From Lachnospiraceae bacterium (GTDB taxonomy: Bacteria; Bacillota_A; Clostridia; Lachnospirales; Lachnospiraceae): DNA of 9,106 bases. Positions 1 through 6,504 of this stretch are shown here, one piece after another. Under the pieces are notes generated by a model that saw only the letters and a list, made by a program, of their open reading frames with translations, was not told the DNA's origin and did not search any database. Each line of letters begins with the position of its first letter. Positions within the stretch are counted from its first letter, which is position 1. Made by a program: the position numbers and the translations under genes. The stretch covers positions 1-9,106 of the forward strand of contig JAFUEG010000076.1 in assembly GCA_017464045.1 (NCBI GenBank). Reading direction: 5' to 3'.

Positions 1-1
1 A

Positions 2-523
2 ATAACAGAGACTGCGACGGAGAATAATAAAGACGAGTCAGATAATGACAGCATATTATCTGAAAATGATACAACTAAAGAAGATTTGACAAATGATGAA
101 ACAACAGAATTAAAGACAGATCAGGATCAATCGGACGTAGGAACAGGAAATGAGCCTAGGGAGGCAACAGTTATACCTCCTGATATAGATGTGGATCTTA
201 CTAAGCTTTCAAGTACAATGGTTTATTCTGAAGTTTATAATATGATGGTTGATCCGGACAGTTATATGGGAAAGACGATAAAAATGTCGGGACCGTTTGC
301 TGTTTATACTGATCAGGAAAGTGGTAAGAATTATTTTGCATGTATAATTCAAGATGCAACGGCGTGCTGTGCACAGGGTATAGAATTTAACCTTGATGGT
401 AATTACAGCTATCCGGATGACTATCCTGCGGTTGATGATATTATTACTGTAACGGGAGTATTTTCGACATACGAGGAGGATGGTTATATGTATGCTACTC
501 TTCTCAATGCTAAGATGGATTAG
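2..523 (+). CDS. Acidic-linker protein with C-terminal OB-fold-like domain (5' end outside window)
   Basis: The frame is open from the first bases of the window to the TAG at 521-523, so this is the 3' part of a longer gene. A TTG at 86 could act as a start but has no convincing ribosome site, and the open frame upstream encodes the same kind of residues, so I treat it as truncated. The first 65 or so residues are a Thr/Asp/Glu/Ser/Asn-rich linker, typical of the spacer after a lipoprotein or membrane anchor. A compact beta-rich domain follows: a YSEVYNMM helix, then MGKTIKMSGPF, YFACIIQDATACCAQGIEF, and a final strand pair around DIITVTGVFSTY and MYATLLNAKMD. The alternating strands and the DATACC segment recall OB-fold-like domains of putative lipoproteins in Clostridia, some linked with DUF1980/YcgQ-type proteins; this resemblance comes from memory. 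The adjacent Cys pair could be a metal or redox site. No function is assigned. Confidence 0.75.
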   Translation: MTETATENNKDESDNDSILSENDTTKEDLTNDETTELKTDQDQSDVGTGNEPREATVIPPDIDVDLTKLSSTMVYSEVYNMMVDPDSYMGKTIKMSGPFAVYTDQESGKNYFACIIQDATACCAQGIEFNLDGNYSYPDDYPAVDDIITVTGVFSTYEEDGYMYATLLNAKMD

Positions 524-557
524 TTGTAATCTGATAGATACAAGTAAAATATCAGAC

Positions 558-588
558 TTGATATATACAAACATTGACATATTATAAT
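558..588 (+). promoter_or_regulatory. Weak candidate promoter for the transglutaminase-like gene
   Basis: TTGATA at 558-563 and a perfect TATAAT at 583-588 are separated by 19 bp, longer than ideal. A perfect TTGACA at 574-579 also lies here, but the only -10-like hexamer after it (TATATT, 594-599) is just 14 bp away. The 88-bp gap is very AT-rich, so such matches are expected by chance. The gene could equally be co-transcribed with the one upstream. Confidence 0.3.
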
Positions 589-606
589 ATTAATATATTC
601 AAAGTT

Positions 607-610
607 GGAG
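607..610 (+). promoter_or_regulatory. Ribosome binding site fixing the start at ATG 618
   Basis: GGAG at 607-610 lies 7 nt before ATG 618. An in-frame GTG at 612 would leave only 1 nt of spacing, so the ATG is preferred. Confidence 0.7.
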
Positions 611-617
611 AGTGCTT

Positions 618-1706
618 ATGCCAGGAAATAAAAGGTCGATTTTAAATATAAAAAATACAGTGGTAATTTTTCTTGCTGCTGTATTTTTTGTTGTTTCTTT
701 TATTCCGTATGATGTTGATGCGTCCGGAAATATAAGTATAAGTTCAATGGATGATTTCTATGTCATGCTTTCGAATCAGATATATGATCACGAAGTTGAT
801 GCAAGTTATGATGTGCCTGATTATGAACTTGTTAAATCGATAATGGATATATCTATGGAGGATTATCAATTCCACTATGATGAAAATAATCCTCTAATAA
901 GTGGATGTTATCTTTCTCATTATATAGAGTATCTCAATATTTATTACAGTCACGAAAAACTTAGAATACTGATAAAATTTAAATATTCAAAATCGGAAAT
1001 GGAAAGTCATTTTTCCATGATGCAGGAACTTGCAGATGAATTGAAAAGTGATACAGATTATGAGACTGTTCAAAATGTTCATGATTATTTGATAAAGAAT
1101 TTTGAGTATGATAAAAAAACTATCTTTGTCAATCATACCGATATAGATGGCTTTAAAGATAAACAAATGGTCTGCAGCGGATATAGTCTCGCTGCTTACA
1201 ATCTGCTAAATCAGGCAGGCATTCCCACAAGAGTTATAACAGGTTATGGAGGAGACGGAAGACCGGATGAGACAAATCATATGTGGAATATGGTATGTCT
1301 TGATGGGAAGTGGTATAACATGGATATAACCTGGGATGATACAAACGGTAAGATGCCTACATATAATTATTTCTTAAAAAATGATAAGGATTTTCCTATG
1401 CATTTAAGACGCGGTAAATATGACAATGATTATTTCAAATATTCTTTGTCTGAAACGTCTTATAAGTTGCCTATGCGCCTTAAATTCGGAAATTTTAAAT
1501 TTTATATTATAGTTGTTGCTGTAGTGCTTATAGCTATGTCCTTATTTGCAAAGGTTATAAACAAAAGACGCAATAAGAGACTTCAAGCTCTTATTGCGTC
1601 TGACAATTCAAAATTACAGAATAGCTTCGGATTAAACAGCTGGGATGATTTTGACGAAAACCAATCATCACAAGCTCTCGATGATGACGAGATCCCAAGG
1701 CTTTAG
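618..1706 (+). CDS. Membrane-anchored transglutaminase-like protein
   Basis: The protein has 362 residues from ATG 618. Residues 12-30 form a hydrophobic signal or anchor segment, with a possible cleavage after VDA (33-35). The central domain (about 150-245) carries a transglutaminase-like (papain-fold) triad: Cys186 in MVCSGYS, His221 in NHMWNMV, and Asp236 in YNMDITWDD. A second membrane segment (about 294-311) is followed by an Arg/Lys-rich stop-transfer stretch and an acidic tail ending at Leu362, so the catalytic domain should face outside. The fold includes both crosslinking enzymes and peptidases acting on cell-wall or surface proteins; which applies is unknown. The gene ends 39 bp inside the opposing GH42 gene, and codons 317-328 coincide with a perfect hairpin that probably terminates that gene's transcript. 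There is no functional link to the sugar locus beyond position. Confidence 0.85.
   Translation: MPGNKRSILNIKNTVVIFLAAVFFVVSFIPYDVDASGNISISSMDDFYVMLSNQIYDHEVDASYDVPDYELVKSIMDISMEDYQFHYDENNPLISGCYLSHYIEYLNIYYSHEKLRILIKFKYSKSEMESHFSMMQELADELKSDTDYETVQNVHDYLIKNFEYDKKTIFVNHTDIDGFKDKQMVCSGYSLAAYNLLNQAGIPTRVITGYGGDGRPDETNHMWNMVCLDGKWYNMDITWDDTNGKMPTYNYFLKNDKDFPMHLRRGKYDNDYFKYSLSETSYKLPMRLKFGNFKFYIIVVAVVLIAMSLFAKVINKRRNKRLQALIASDNSKLQNSFGLNSWDDFDENQSSQALDDDEIPRL
1557..1601 (-). terminator. Rho-independent terminator of the GH42 gene, inside the opposing coding sequence
   Basis: AGACGCAATAAGAG (1566-1579) and its exact reverse complement (1588-1601) form a perfect 14-bp stem with an 8-nt loop. Read on the - strand, the stem is followed by a U-rich tract (TTTTGTTTAT, complement of 1557-1566). 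The hairpin begins 67 nt past the GH42 stop codon, a normal terminator position. On the + strand no T tract follows, so it should not stop the gene that contains it. Confidence 0.75.
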
Positions 1707-3650
1707 AGTTATATTGCTTTCTTTTGAAACCGGAGTATTGCTTAATAGCTCTGTTCCTTCGGCACTATCTAAAGTAAAAGTTTGCGTATCGGATGAATAG
1801 TTAAAATAAAAGGTGATATTTTTTCCTTCTTCGTTTACACCGCATTTTTTGATTATAGGTAATTCAAGATTGCTTTTTGGAAGCTTTGCAACATCTGAAA
1901 GTTTTTTAAGCAATTTTTTTATAGCGCATTTTTCAGTATAACATCCGATATATGTAGCTGTTCCGTCACCGTATTTATTATGTGTTATGGCAGCATAATT
2001 TCCCCAGAACTGATGCTTATAGGATGCCCATATTTCTGCTTCTTTTGGAGTCACAAGTTCTATCCATTCTGTTGCCGGATATATCTTGGAATCAAATTCT
2101 ATATCAACATTTTTCGGAACGGTAAACATATCGTAGGTTGCGCCAATGCATTCCGTTAAAAGGTGAGGCTGCTCATCATGATAAATTTTAAGTTCATCAT
2201 CCGAAAATGCACTCTTAAAGCTCATAAGAAGATGTCCGCCGTTTTTTACATATTTTTTTATCTTAAGTAATACTTCGTCTGAGGCAGAGTAAAGTGCGGG
2301 AACAATCAAAAGCCTGTAATTATCAAAGGAATCAGCTTTATATAATAAATCATATTCTATGTTTAATTCATGACAGCTGTCAGCAAAGGCTCTTAAAATT
2401 GCATTATAATTAAGCTCATCACTTATCGGAAATTCGTCCAATCCGGTGAGACTTGCATTGTCTACAAGAATTCCCACGTTTGCTTTTTTCTTAAGATTCT
2501 TTAATTTCTTTTCAAGAGGCATAAATTCCTGTCTGAAATTTTTAATCTCATCATAGGTTGCATGTGGAGTAAGGTCATGACTTAAAACACCCTTCCAATA
2601 GGATTCTATGGCATTGTGTATGGAGTGCCAGTTCCAATACATGACGCTGCTTGCACCGTTTGCTATATGGCTGTAAGCAGAAAGCCTGAGCTGACCGGGA
2701 TATGCAAGCCATTCAACATTGCCCTGTGCTTCTGTTTCTAGAACAAGATAGTTGTCTTTTTTTAGAGAGCGTGCTACCGCACCTCCAAAGGTTATGGTAG
2801 AGCCATCCAGATATTCTTGCATACGGTGATATATATCGCAGCCGGCTATATCCATGCACTTCGCTGCATCGTACTGGTTTACTTCAGGTTGTATACCTAC
2901 TGAATATCCACACCAGGAGTAGTCAAAGTTGTGGGTTATAAACTGACCTTCATGCATATATTCTCGAACTATATTTGACTGCCATGTAAGAAAATCAGTT
3001 ATACAGTCACGTAAAAATCGTTTATATGCGGCTGAAAGACTACCATTTATAGTTCCGCGTATATCCGGAAAATCTTCCCATGAAGATATGCGGTTGCTCC
3101 AGTAATCAAGACCAAATTCACGATTAAAATCTTCTATATCAGGATATTTTTTCATAAGCTGTGCAATGAAAAGATTTTGTGTGGCCGGTGAAGCTGCTCC
3201 TGCAGATCGTGTTTCGTTGTCAAGCTGATAACCTATAACCTGAGGGTTATCTTTAACAACATCCATAAGCTTTCTTATAATACGTTCAGCATATCTCAGA
3301 TAATCAGGATTGGTTATATCAAAGAGCTGCCTGTGACCATATAGTTCATGTCCGTTCTTGCCATATGCCATGATGTCAGGATATTTTTTAGCAAGCCAAG
3401 AAGGTATAGCATAGGTTGGAGTGCCTATTATAACTTTTAAATCATATTTTTGGGCACACTCAAGCATATGTATAAGATGTGAAAAATCAAATACTCCGTC
3501 GCTGGGTTCCCATGTACTCCAAGTGGATTCGGCTATTCTTATAACATTCATTCCGGCTTCTTTCATAAGCTTAAAGTCTGTTTCAGTACGTTCGTATGGC
3601 ATATACTCTTCATAGTATGCTGCACCAAATAAAAAATCATTAATCTTCAT
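1668..3650 (-). CDS. GH42 family beta-galactosidase, cytoplasmic
   Basis: This is a 660-residue glycoside hydrolase family 42 enzyme, a normal length for the family, which removes terminal beta-galactose from galactosides (some members act on alpha-L-arabinopyranosides). The N-terminal TIM barrel shows the family entry motif FGAAYYEEYMP (8-18), GMNVIRIAESTWSTWEP (33-49), the acid/base glutamate Glu146 in GYQLDNE, and the nucleophile Glu305 in YLVLETEAQ. The trimerisation-type domain (about 385-590) and a small beta-sandwich end follow. No signal peptide is present, so it acts on imported sugar. No cysteine cluster is seen near residue 106, where the zinc-binding members have one. ATG 3650 is chosen because GGAGG precedes it by 9 nt; an ATG 54 bases further upstream lacks a site. 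The gene is divergent from a LacI-type regulator and shares an operator region with it. Its last 39 bases overlap the transglutaminase-like gene. In B. subtilis the comparable enzyme is GanA, but I leave the symbol open because the substrate is inferred. Confidence 0.93.
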   Translation of the reverse strand: MKINDFLFGAAYYEEYMPYERTETDFKLMKEAGMNVIRIAESTWSTWEPSDGVFDFSHLIHMLECAQKYDLKVIIGTPTYAIPSWLAKKYPDIMAYGKNGHELYGHRQLFDITNPDYLRYAERIIRKLMDVVKDNPQVIGYQLDNETRSAGAASPATQNLFIAQLMKKYPDIEDFNREFGLDYWSNRISSWEDFPDIRGTINGSLSAAYKRFLRDCITDFLTWQSNIVREYMHEGQFITHNFDYSWCGYSVGIQPEVNQYDAAKCMDIAGCDIYHRMQEYLDGSTITFGGAVARSLKKDNYLVLETEAQGNVEWLAYPGQLRLSAYSHIANGASSVMYWNWHSIHNAIESYWKGVLSHDLTPHATYDEIKNFRQEFMPLEKKLKNLKKKANVGILVDNASLTGLDEFPISDELNYNAILRAFADSCHELNIEYDLLYKADSFDNYRLLIVPALYSASDEVLLKIKKYVKNGGHLLMSFKSAFSDDELKIYHDEQPHLLTECIGATYDMFTVPKNVDIEFDSKIYPATEWIELVTPKEAEIWASYKHQFWGNYAAITHNKYGDGTATYIGCYTEKCAIKKLLKKLSDVAKLPKSNLELPIIKKCGVNEEGKNITFYFNYSSDTQTFTLDSAEGTELLSNTPVSKESNITLKPWDLVIIESL

Positions 3651-3659
3651 ACATAAATA

Positions 3660-3664
3660 CCTCC
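3660..3664 (-). promoter_or_regulatory. Ribosome binding site of the GH42 gene
   Basis: GGAGG read on the - strand, 9 nt before ATG 3650. This decides the start over an upstream in-frame ATG at 3704. Confidence 0.8.
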
Positions 3665-3754
3665 ATTGCATGATTATGTGACAAGATTTCAGACACTTTA
3701 TCACATCTTTTTACTTACCTATAGAACAAAATAATCGTATAGTTTATTTTCTTC

Positions 3755-3783
3755 TTGACAGCTTGCGCAACTAGTGATAGTCT
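3755..3783 (+). promoter_or_regulatory. Promoter of the LacI-family regulator gene
   Basis: A perfect TTGACA (3755-3760) is followed after 17 bp by TAGTCT (3778-3783), with predicted initiation near 3790. An operator half-site (3764-3772) lies in the spacer and a full operator (3789-3806) lies on the start site, so autorepression is likely. The -10 is only a 3 of 6 match. Confidence 0.6.
3764..3772 (-). promoter_or_regulatory. Operator half-site in the regulator promoter spacer
   Basis: Read on the - strand it is AGTTGCGCA, matching 8 of 9 bases of the right half (GGTTGCGCA) of the full operator. The other half is poorly conserved. Its centre is 25 bp from that of the full operator, so one repressor tetramer, or two dimers, might occupy both sites. 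Confidence 0.5.
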
Positions 3784-3788
3784 AAAAG

Positions 3789-3806
3789 TGAACAATCGGT
3801 TGCGCA
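3789..3806. promoter_or_regulatory. LacI-family operator shared by the divergent genes
   Basis: TGAACAATCGGTTGCGCA is an imperfect palindrome with a central CG, as usual for LacI/GalR operators. It matches the site in front of the binding-protein gene at 17 of 18 positions. It covers the predicted start sites of both the regulator gene (about 3790) and the GH42 gene (about 3803). Confidence 0.75.
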
Positions 3807-3809
3807 CAA

Positions 3810-3838
3810 AGTATAACATAACTTTTTTGTATTGTAAA
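3810..3838 (-). promoter_or_regulatory. Promoter of the GH42 gene
   Basis: On the - strand, TTTACA (complement of 3833-3838) and TATACT (complement of 3810-3815) are separated by 17 bp, each one base from consensus. Predicted initiation near 3803 gives a leader of about 150 nt. The promoter reads leftward through the regulator's promoter. Confidence 0.75.
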
Positions 3839-3869
3839 TAGAGAAAAATCTAAAGAGGGGAATAATAAA

Positions 3870-4874
3870 ATGGCGGTAGCTGGTAACAATCTCACTATAA
3901 CTGATATAGCTGATGCACTTAATATATCTAAAACTACTGTTTCAAGAGCTATATCTGGAAAGGGAAGAATAGGTAGTGATACAAGAGAAAAAGTTTTGAA
4001 ATATATTGATGACAATAATTATGTGCCTAATCCAATGGCAAAAGGTCTTGCACAATCAAAGACTTACAATATATGCTGGGTAACACCTGCGGATTCCGTT
4101 GCAACGGAGCTGCCGTTTTTCCAAAGATGTATGATGGGGATAGCAGATGTAACCGGAGGTTATAATTATGATATTCTCGTATCTATGGTTTATGAAGATA
4201 ATATAAATCAGCTGAAAAGGATAATAACAAACAAAAAAGTTGATGGGGCAATTCTTGGAAGAACTCTTGTAAATGATTTAAGTGTAGAATTTTTAAAAAA
4301 GAGTGAAATCCCTTTTGTTGTAATAGGAAGTACTGAAATTAAAAATATAACTCAGGTAGACAACGATCATATAAGGGCTTGTAAAGAACTTACTTCAATT
4401 CTTGTTATGAAGGGTGTTAAGAAAATTGCTATTATCGGAGGAAGCCTCAATCATGTTGTTAATCGTACCAGACGGGACGGATTTTTGCTCGGATTGAAGG
4501 AACAAGGGGTTAAACCGGATGAAGAGCTTATCTATGTTGGAAGTGATGATTCAATAAGTGTCGAAAGAGCGGTTGATGATGCTTTAAGAAATGGTGCTGA
4601 ATGCCTGGTTTGTATGGATGATGGAATTTGCGCAAATGTACTTGCAAAATTAAAAAAAGACGGAGTTGAGATTCCAAGTGATATAAAGGTGGCATCCTTT
4701 TATAATAGTGTAGTCCTTGAAAATAACCAGCCTGCGATAACTACACTTAGCTATGATCCTAAGGAACTTGGCGCAACAGCATGTAAGGTTTTGTTTGATA
4801 AGATTGCCGGAAAAACTGTTCAAAATAAGCTTTTGCTGAGCTATGATGTTTTACTTAAAGGTTCCACGCAATAG
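3870..4874 (+). CDS. LacI/GalR-family transcriptional regulator of the galactoside locus
   Basis: The protein has 334 residues, the standard length. The N-terminal helix-turn-helix is clear (residues 9-30, LTITDIADALNISKTTVSRAIS), followed by the hinge helix around PNPMAKGLA (53-61). The rest is the periplasmic-binding-protein-like effector and dimerisation domain, ending in the family-typical PAITTLSYDPKELGATACKVL segment. ATG 3870 has GAGGGG 9 nt upstream. It stands between the GH42 gene (divergent) and the transporter genes (downstream, own promoter). Operators with one sequence in both intergenic regions imply that this protein represses itself, the hydrolase and the transporter until a sugar is bound. 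The nearest functional analogue would be GanR/MalR-type repressors; the inducer cannot be read from the sequence. No clear intrinsic terminator follows it: the gap has AT-rich text with a 10-bp direct repeat (4881-4890 and 4901-4910). Confidence 0.93.
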   Translation: MAVAGNNLTITDIADALNISKTTVSRAISGKGRIGSDTREKVLKYIDDNNYVPNPMAKGLAQSKTYNICWVTPADSVATELPFFQRCMMGIADVTGGYNYDILVSMVYEDNINQLKRIITNKKVDGAILGRTLVNDLSVEFLKKSEIPFVVIGSTEIKNITQVDNDHIRACKELTSILVMKGVKKIAIIGGSLNHVVNRTRRDGFLLGLKEQGVKPDEELIYVGSDDSISVERAVDDALRNGAECLVCMDDGICANVLAKLKKDGVEIPSDIKVASFYNSVVLENNQPAITTLSYDPKELGATACKVLFDKIAGKTVQNKLLLSYDVLLKGSTQ

Positions 4875-4949
4875 TTATAAATCATAATAAACAATCATAT
4901 ATCATAATAACCGGATTGAAAGAAAAAAGAAAAAAAGTTAAAAATTGGG

Positions 4950-4978
4950 TTGACATCCACATTAACATGTGGTATGTT
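4950..4978 (+). promoter_or_regulatory. Promoter of the sugar transporter operon
   Basis: A perfect TTGACA (4950-4955) and TATGTT (4973-4978) are separated by 17 bp. The stretch just upstream (about 4920-4945) is nearly all A with some G, like an UP element. Predicted start is near 4985, giving a leader of about 100 nt. Confidence 0.75.
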
Positions 4979-4985
4979 CATATCA

Positions 4986-5003
4986 TGAACAACCGGTTGC
5001 GCA
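4986..5003. promoter_or_regulatory. LacI-family operator of the transporter operon
   Basis: TGAACAACCGGTTGCGCA has a perfect 10-bp core palindrome (CAACCGGTTG, 4990-4999), with 7 of 9 base pairs symmetric over the whole site. It differs from the divergent-region operator at one base. Lying just after the predicted start, it would block initiation or early elongation. Confidence 0.8.
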
Positions 5004-5007
5004 TAAG

Positions 5008-5016
5008 AGTTGCGCT
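5008..5016 (+). promoter_or_regulatory. Second operator half-site in the transporter leader
   Basis: AGTTGCGCT repeats the right half of the operator (7 of 9 bases) 13 bp downstream of the first copy. It may be an auxiliary contact; the left half is not recognisable. Confidence 0.35.
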
Positions 5017-5053
5017 CCGGCTTCGAAACAAAGAAAATAAAGTAAACTAAACA

Positions 5054-5071
5054 GGGATTAAATATAATCCC
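5054..5071 (+). other. Small stem-loop just before the binding-protein ribosome site
   Basis: GGGATTA (5054-5060) and TAATCCC (5065-5071) form a perfect 7-bp stem with a 4-nt loop. The ribosome site GGGAGG (5074-5079) starts two bases later, so the stem leaves it free. It may protect the leader or keep the site single-stranded. Confidence 0.45.
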
Positions 5072-5085
5072 AAGGGAGGTAAAAA

Positions 5086-6414
5086 ATGAAAAAAAGATTT
5101 TTAGCGTTAGCTATGGCAACAACCTTAGTTGCCGGATGTTTAACAGGCTGTGGTAAGGATGATAATGATTCTAAAGATTCTACTGCAGCAACAGAGACTC
5201 AGAAGTCTGATTCAGACAGCGACACTACGCAGGCAAGCAGTGGTACAAATTCAGATGCAGTTAATAATCTTATAGCTGCAACAGATGGTACTGTATCTCT
5301 TACAGTATGGGCTTCAGAAGAAGATCAAGATTTTACACAGGGACTTATTGATGAATTTGCTAAGCAGTATCCGGATGTAACATTTGACATTAAGCTTGGT
5401 GCTTGTTCAGAGGCAGATGCCAAGGATACAGTTTTAACAGATATCGAAGCAGCAGCTGATGTATTTACATTTGCTGATGACCAGATGAATGAACTCGTAA
5501 ATGCCGGTGCTCTTCAGGAGGTTGTAAGCACTTATACATATGATGTAAAGGCTGAGACTTTAGCAGGTGCAGTTGAGGCAGCTTCAATGAACGGAAAGCT
5601 TTACGCTTACCCAATGACAGCTGATAATGGTTACTTCTTATACTATGACTCATCAGTATTTTCAGAATCAGATGTTGAGTCACTTGACAAGATGCTTGAA
5701 GTTGCAGATGCAGCAGGTAAGCAGGTTGCTATGGAAGTTTCAGGAGCTTGGTACAACTACTCATTCTTCAAAGGAGCAGGATATGATGTTACTTTAAATG
5801 ATGACGGTGTAACAAACTCATGTACTTGGAATGCTGATGGTGCAACTGATGTAGCTCAGGCTATCATTGATATAGGAAAGTCAAGTGCATTCTTAAATGC
5901 AGGCGATGCTGATATCGTTACAGGTATTACTGAAGGAAAGATTGCAGCAGCAGTAAGCGGTACTTGGAATGCAGATACAATTAAGGCAGCATGGGGTGAT
6001 GGATATGCAGCAACTAAGCTTCCTACATATACAGTAGCAGGTAAGCAGGTTCAGATGGCATCATTCTCAGGATACAAGTTAGTCGGTGTAAATTCACATT
6101 CAAAGAACGTTGGTTGGGCTATGATTCTTGCTGAGTTCTTAACAAATGAAGAAAATCAGATAGCAAGATTTAATGCAAGAAGCCTTGGCCCTGCAAATGC
6201 AAAGGCAGCAGCTTCAAGCGATGTTCAGTCAAATCCTGCAATTGCAGCACTTGCAAAACAGGCTGACTATGCAGTACCACAGAGAGTTGGCGGCAACTAC
6301 TGGGAGCCTGCAAATACTCTTGGACTTACACTTATCTCAGGAAATCCTGATGGTACAGATCTTCAGACATTACTTGACAATGCTGTAGAAGGTATTACAG
6401 CACCTGTACAGTAG
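5086..6414 (+). CDS. Sugar ABC transporter solute-binding lipoprotein (MalE type)
   Basis: A 442-residue extracellular binding protein, close to the family length. The signal peptide MKKRFLALAMATTLVAG leads to a lipobox; Cys22 in LTGC is the likely lipidated residue, though Cys18 in VAGC also fits. A Ser/Asp/Thr-rich tether (about 24-60) follows, then the family 1 binding-protein fold beginning LTVWASEEDQDFTQGLIDEFAKQYPDV. Other family features are the DVFTFADDQMNELV strand, the aromatic SGAWYNYSFF and SGTWNADTIKAAWGDG segments that could stack on sugar rings, and the NVGWAMILAEFLTNEENQ helix. AGGGAGG sits 6 nt before ATG 5086, a strong site fitting high expression. It delivers sugar to the two permeases downstream. 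With GH42 next door, galacto-oligosaccharides (GanS-like role) are the best guess; maltodextrin-type sugars are the alternative. Confidence 0.92.
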   Translation: MKKRFLALAMATTLVAGCLTGCGKDDNDSKDSTAATETQKSDSDSDTTQASSGTNSDAVNNLIAATDGTVSLTVWASEEDQDFTQGLIDEFAKQYPDVTFDIKLGACSEADAKDTVLTDIEAAADVFTFADDQMNELVNAGALQEVVSTYTYDVKAETLAGAVEAASMNGKLYAYPMTADNGYFLYYDSSVFSESDVESLDKMLEVADAAGKQVAMEVSGAWYNYSFFKGAGYDVTLNDDGVTNSCTWNADGATDVAQAIIDIGKSSAFLNAGDADIVTGITEGKIAAAVSGTWNADTIKAAWGDGYAATKLPTYTVAGKQVQMASFSGYKLVGVNSHSKNVGWAMILAEFLTNEENQIARFNARSLGPANAKAAASSDVQSNPAIAALAKQADYAVPQRVGGNYWEPANTLGLTLISGNPDGTDLQTLLDNAVEGITAPVQ

Positions 6415-6420
6415 GCTGAT

Positions 6421-6446
6421 AAATAAAAGTAATAAATAAAAGTAAT
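6421..6446 (+). repeat. Tandem duplication of a 13-bp AT-rich unit
   Basis: AAATAAAAGTAAT occurs twice head to tail just after the binding-protein stop, followed by a partial third copy (AAAT). It is probably slippage in noncoding spacer. Confidence 0.8.
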
Positions 6447-6504
6447 AAATGTAACTTATTAATTAAATGATTCACGAAAAAACACAAAAAAACCTTAACC
6501 TAAA

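Noticed and set aside
528..558. TCTGATA/TATCAGA inverted repeat as terminator of the first gene
   Set aside because: It has only 7 AT-rich pairs with a 13-nt loop and no T tract after it.
3651..3704. ATG 3704 as start of the GH42 gene
   Set aside because: The extra 18 residues do not look like GH42 or a signal peptide, and GGAGG is placed correctly for ATG 3650, where the family's usual N-terminus begins.
3676..3706. TGTGA...TCACA inverted repeat in the GH42 leader, suggestive of a CRP-type site
   Set aside because: The arms are 19 bp apart instead of the 6 of a CRP/FNR-type site; at most it is a weak 6-bp stem in the leader.
3763..3770. TTGCGCAA perfect 8-bp palindrome as a separate site
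   Set aside because: Its recognisable part is the operator half-site shared with the other sites; the palindrome itself is not repeated at the other operators.
4986..5003. CcpA catabolite (cre) site
   Set aside because: It has the LacI-family central CG, but the outer TG and CA are spaced for 18 bp, not the 14 bp of cre, and the gene-specific copy at 3789-3806 points to the local regulator.
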